This document shows, piece after piece, positions 62,891-64,000 of a stretch of 64,000 nt of DNA (within the stretch, counting starts at the first letter, position 1; every line of letters begins with the position of its first letter). The position numbers and the translations under genes are program-made. This DNA comes from CAZEHO01 sp964511945. Its GTDB lineage: Bacteria; Actinomycetota; Acidimicrobiia; Spongiisociales; UBA11373. The DNA lies in NCBI GenBank assembly GCA_964511945.1, contig CAZEHO010000011.1, forward strand, positions 1-64,000, given 5' to 3'. The notes beneath the pieces are model-generated. The model saw nothing but the letters and a program-made list of their open reading frames with translations, searched no databases and was not told where the DNA came from.

Positions 62891-64000
62891 TCATCCCTCG
62901 ATAACCTGGATGGGTCCGGCCAATCCCGTGAGGGCTCCATCCACCCCGGGCGATCTCCTAATCGCCTCACCGGTCATGAGATCGAGGAGAAGGAACGTCG
63001 TCTGGTCCCGATCTGCTGCCGGGATCTCATCCACCAGATCAGGCGAGAATCCGGGCCAGCCGTCTCCCTGGAACGCCGGAGTCGGCGGCAGCCCGCGCGG
63101 GATCTGCAGCGGCACGCCAGACATGCACCGCGCCGCCGGCATGCCGCGGACGTCGATGAGCACGGCCGTCCCTCGCTGCAGTACCGACTGACGCGGAATG
63201 ATGCGGCCGTTCTGCCAGCCGTAGGCGGTCACCAGCGTGTCGCTCAGCAGCACCACGGGCGTCAGCGTGGATAGGTATCCGGCGAGTGATTCGGTGGGGA
63301 GACCGTGCACCAGTGCGAACGCCTCGCCGATGGCCGGCGAGGCTTCAAACGCTTCCAGTAGGCCCTTGATGTCGCAGACCTCACCCGACCGCAATCCCCC
63401 ATAGAGTCCGGGCGTCGAACCCACCCTGATCTGGCGGCCGGCCGCAATCGGATCATCGTTGGTGCAAGGGCCGGTCGGATCCCAGGACACCCCGCCGACC
63501 GGCACACCGTCCTCGGGATCGATCGTCGACCCGACCGCCGCCGCCAGGACACGGGCCGGCCCGGTGGCAACACACACGGACGAGCCGTCGCCCGCCTGCA
63601 CCGTGAACCGCCCGTCATCGTCGCGGCCGTCCTCATTGCGGTCGTCGAGATCGGACACCCGGACCTCGGTAGGCAGGTACTCGGCTGCGAGCGCCCCGAC
63701 CAGTTCGATCCGGACCATCTCGTCGCGGTCGGCTTCGGCGGCCAGCGCCCACCCGAACCCGTCGGCCAGCAGCAGATCGGCATCGGACGACCGCCGGTGG
63801 GGAGACACGAACACTTCGGCGTTGAACGGAGGGAAGGCAATGAGGTGCCGGTCGAGGAAGAGGCGGGCCGCCACCGGTGCGGTGAACGGATCCGGACCGA
63901 CGTCGTCGACACCTTCGAGCAGCACCACGCCCGGTCCGTAGCCGCTGCTGAACTCGATGGTGAGCGGACCCTCCTCGCGGCTCGCCCGGAGCACCAGAAA
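62891..64000 (-). CDS. Secreted-type protein resembling DUF6777, 5' end outside window
   Basis: The frame gives at least 367 residues and reaches the window edge, so its true start is probably beyond 64000. It has Cys residues and the motif ARCMSGVPLQIPRG near the end, plus long acidic loops such as DLDDRNEDGRDDDG. These resemble actinobacterial extracytoplasmic DUF6777-type proteins, from memory. No catalytic motif is seen. Confidence 0.5.
   Translation of the reverse strand, partial: FLVLRASREEGPLTIEFSSGYGPGVVLLEGVDDVGPDPFTAPVAARLFLDRHLIAFPPFNAEVFVSPHRRSSDADLLLADGFGWALAAEADRDEMVRIELVGALAAEYLPTEVRVSDLDDRNEDGRDDDGRFTVQAGDGSSVCVATGPARVLAAAVGSTIDPEDGVPVGGVSWDPTGPCTNDDPIAAGRQIRVGSTPGLYGGLRSGEVCDIKGLLEAFEASPAIGEAFALVHGLPTESLAGYLSTLTPVVLLSDTLVTAYGWQNGRIIPRQSVLQRGTAVLIDVRGMPAARCMSGVPLQIPRGLPPTPAFQGDGWPGFSPDLVDEIPAADRDQTTFLLLDLMTGEAIRRSPGVDGALTGLAGPIQVIEG

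Overview
The window is GC-rich, densely packed bacterial chromosome and reads as Actinomycetota. Mycothiol-type MDMPI and RsiG-like proteins, GTG starts, Thr-rich lipoprotein spacers and many 4-base start/stop overlaps all fit. An acidimicrobial-type lineage is my guess, but nothing here fixes it (no rRNA). There is one tRNA, no CRISPR array, no transposase and no clear prophage.

Layout. 0.3-8.5 kb: P-type ATPase, NifU/HesB-like Fe-S protein, PlsB-like acyltransferase, and a PAS sensor protein cut by an in-frame TAG. 8.5-13.2 kb: SDR, HAD hydrolase, small unknowns, membrane protein, GNAT, uridine-kinase-like protein. 13.2-16.8 kb: a beta-phosphoglucomutase/GH65 fusion with an unusually structured 470-base upstream region. 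16.8-24.8 kb: ADH and MBL pair, MDMPI, RsfS-like protein, PG-binding lipoprotein, PPOX, an aldolase/reductase pair and PlsC. 25.5-28.7 kb: VTC-DUF4956-CotH cassette. 28.7-34.4 kb: PfkB/Q-salvage-like fusion, SH3 lipoprotein and a two-component system. 34.4-37 kb: dehydrogenase, tRNA-Arg(CCU), and DsbB translationally coupled to a DsbA/TlpA-like selenoprotein. 37-43.3 kb: von Willebrand A protein, USP/CBS protein, clostripain-like lipoprotein, HEAT protein. 43.2-50.1 kb: a MacB-type export operon divergent from its two-component system, bordered by inverted copies of a dispersed repeat. 50.1-55.6 kb: a four-gene operon of acyl-CoA dehydrogenase, ADP-forming acyl-CoA synthetase and IorB/IorA. 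55.7-64 kb: Rossmann protein, ABM protein, amidohydrolase, class I fumarase, an RsiG-like protein with two degenerate c-di-GMP motifs, and three poorly known genes, the last cut by the window end.

The strongest discovery is at 36308-36964. An in-frame TGA sits exactly at the first Cys of a CPHC thioredoxin active site (giving W-Sec-P-H-C). Eleven bases later there is a perfect hairpin whose loop is AGGUCU, the loop of the E. coli fdhF bacterial SECIS. The gene starts inside the dsbB stop codon (GTGA overlap). Together these describe a selenocysteine-dependent disulfide-forming pair that routine annotation would split or call a pseudogene. Other notable signals are an eight-site, 11-base-phased symmetric operator at 47752-47835, the RsiG-like protein, the PfkB/Q-salvage-like fusion and the structured RNA candidate near 16.5 kb.
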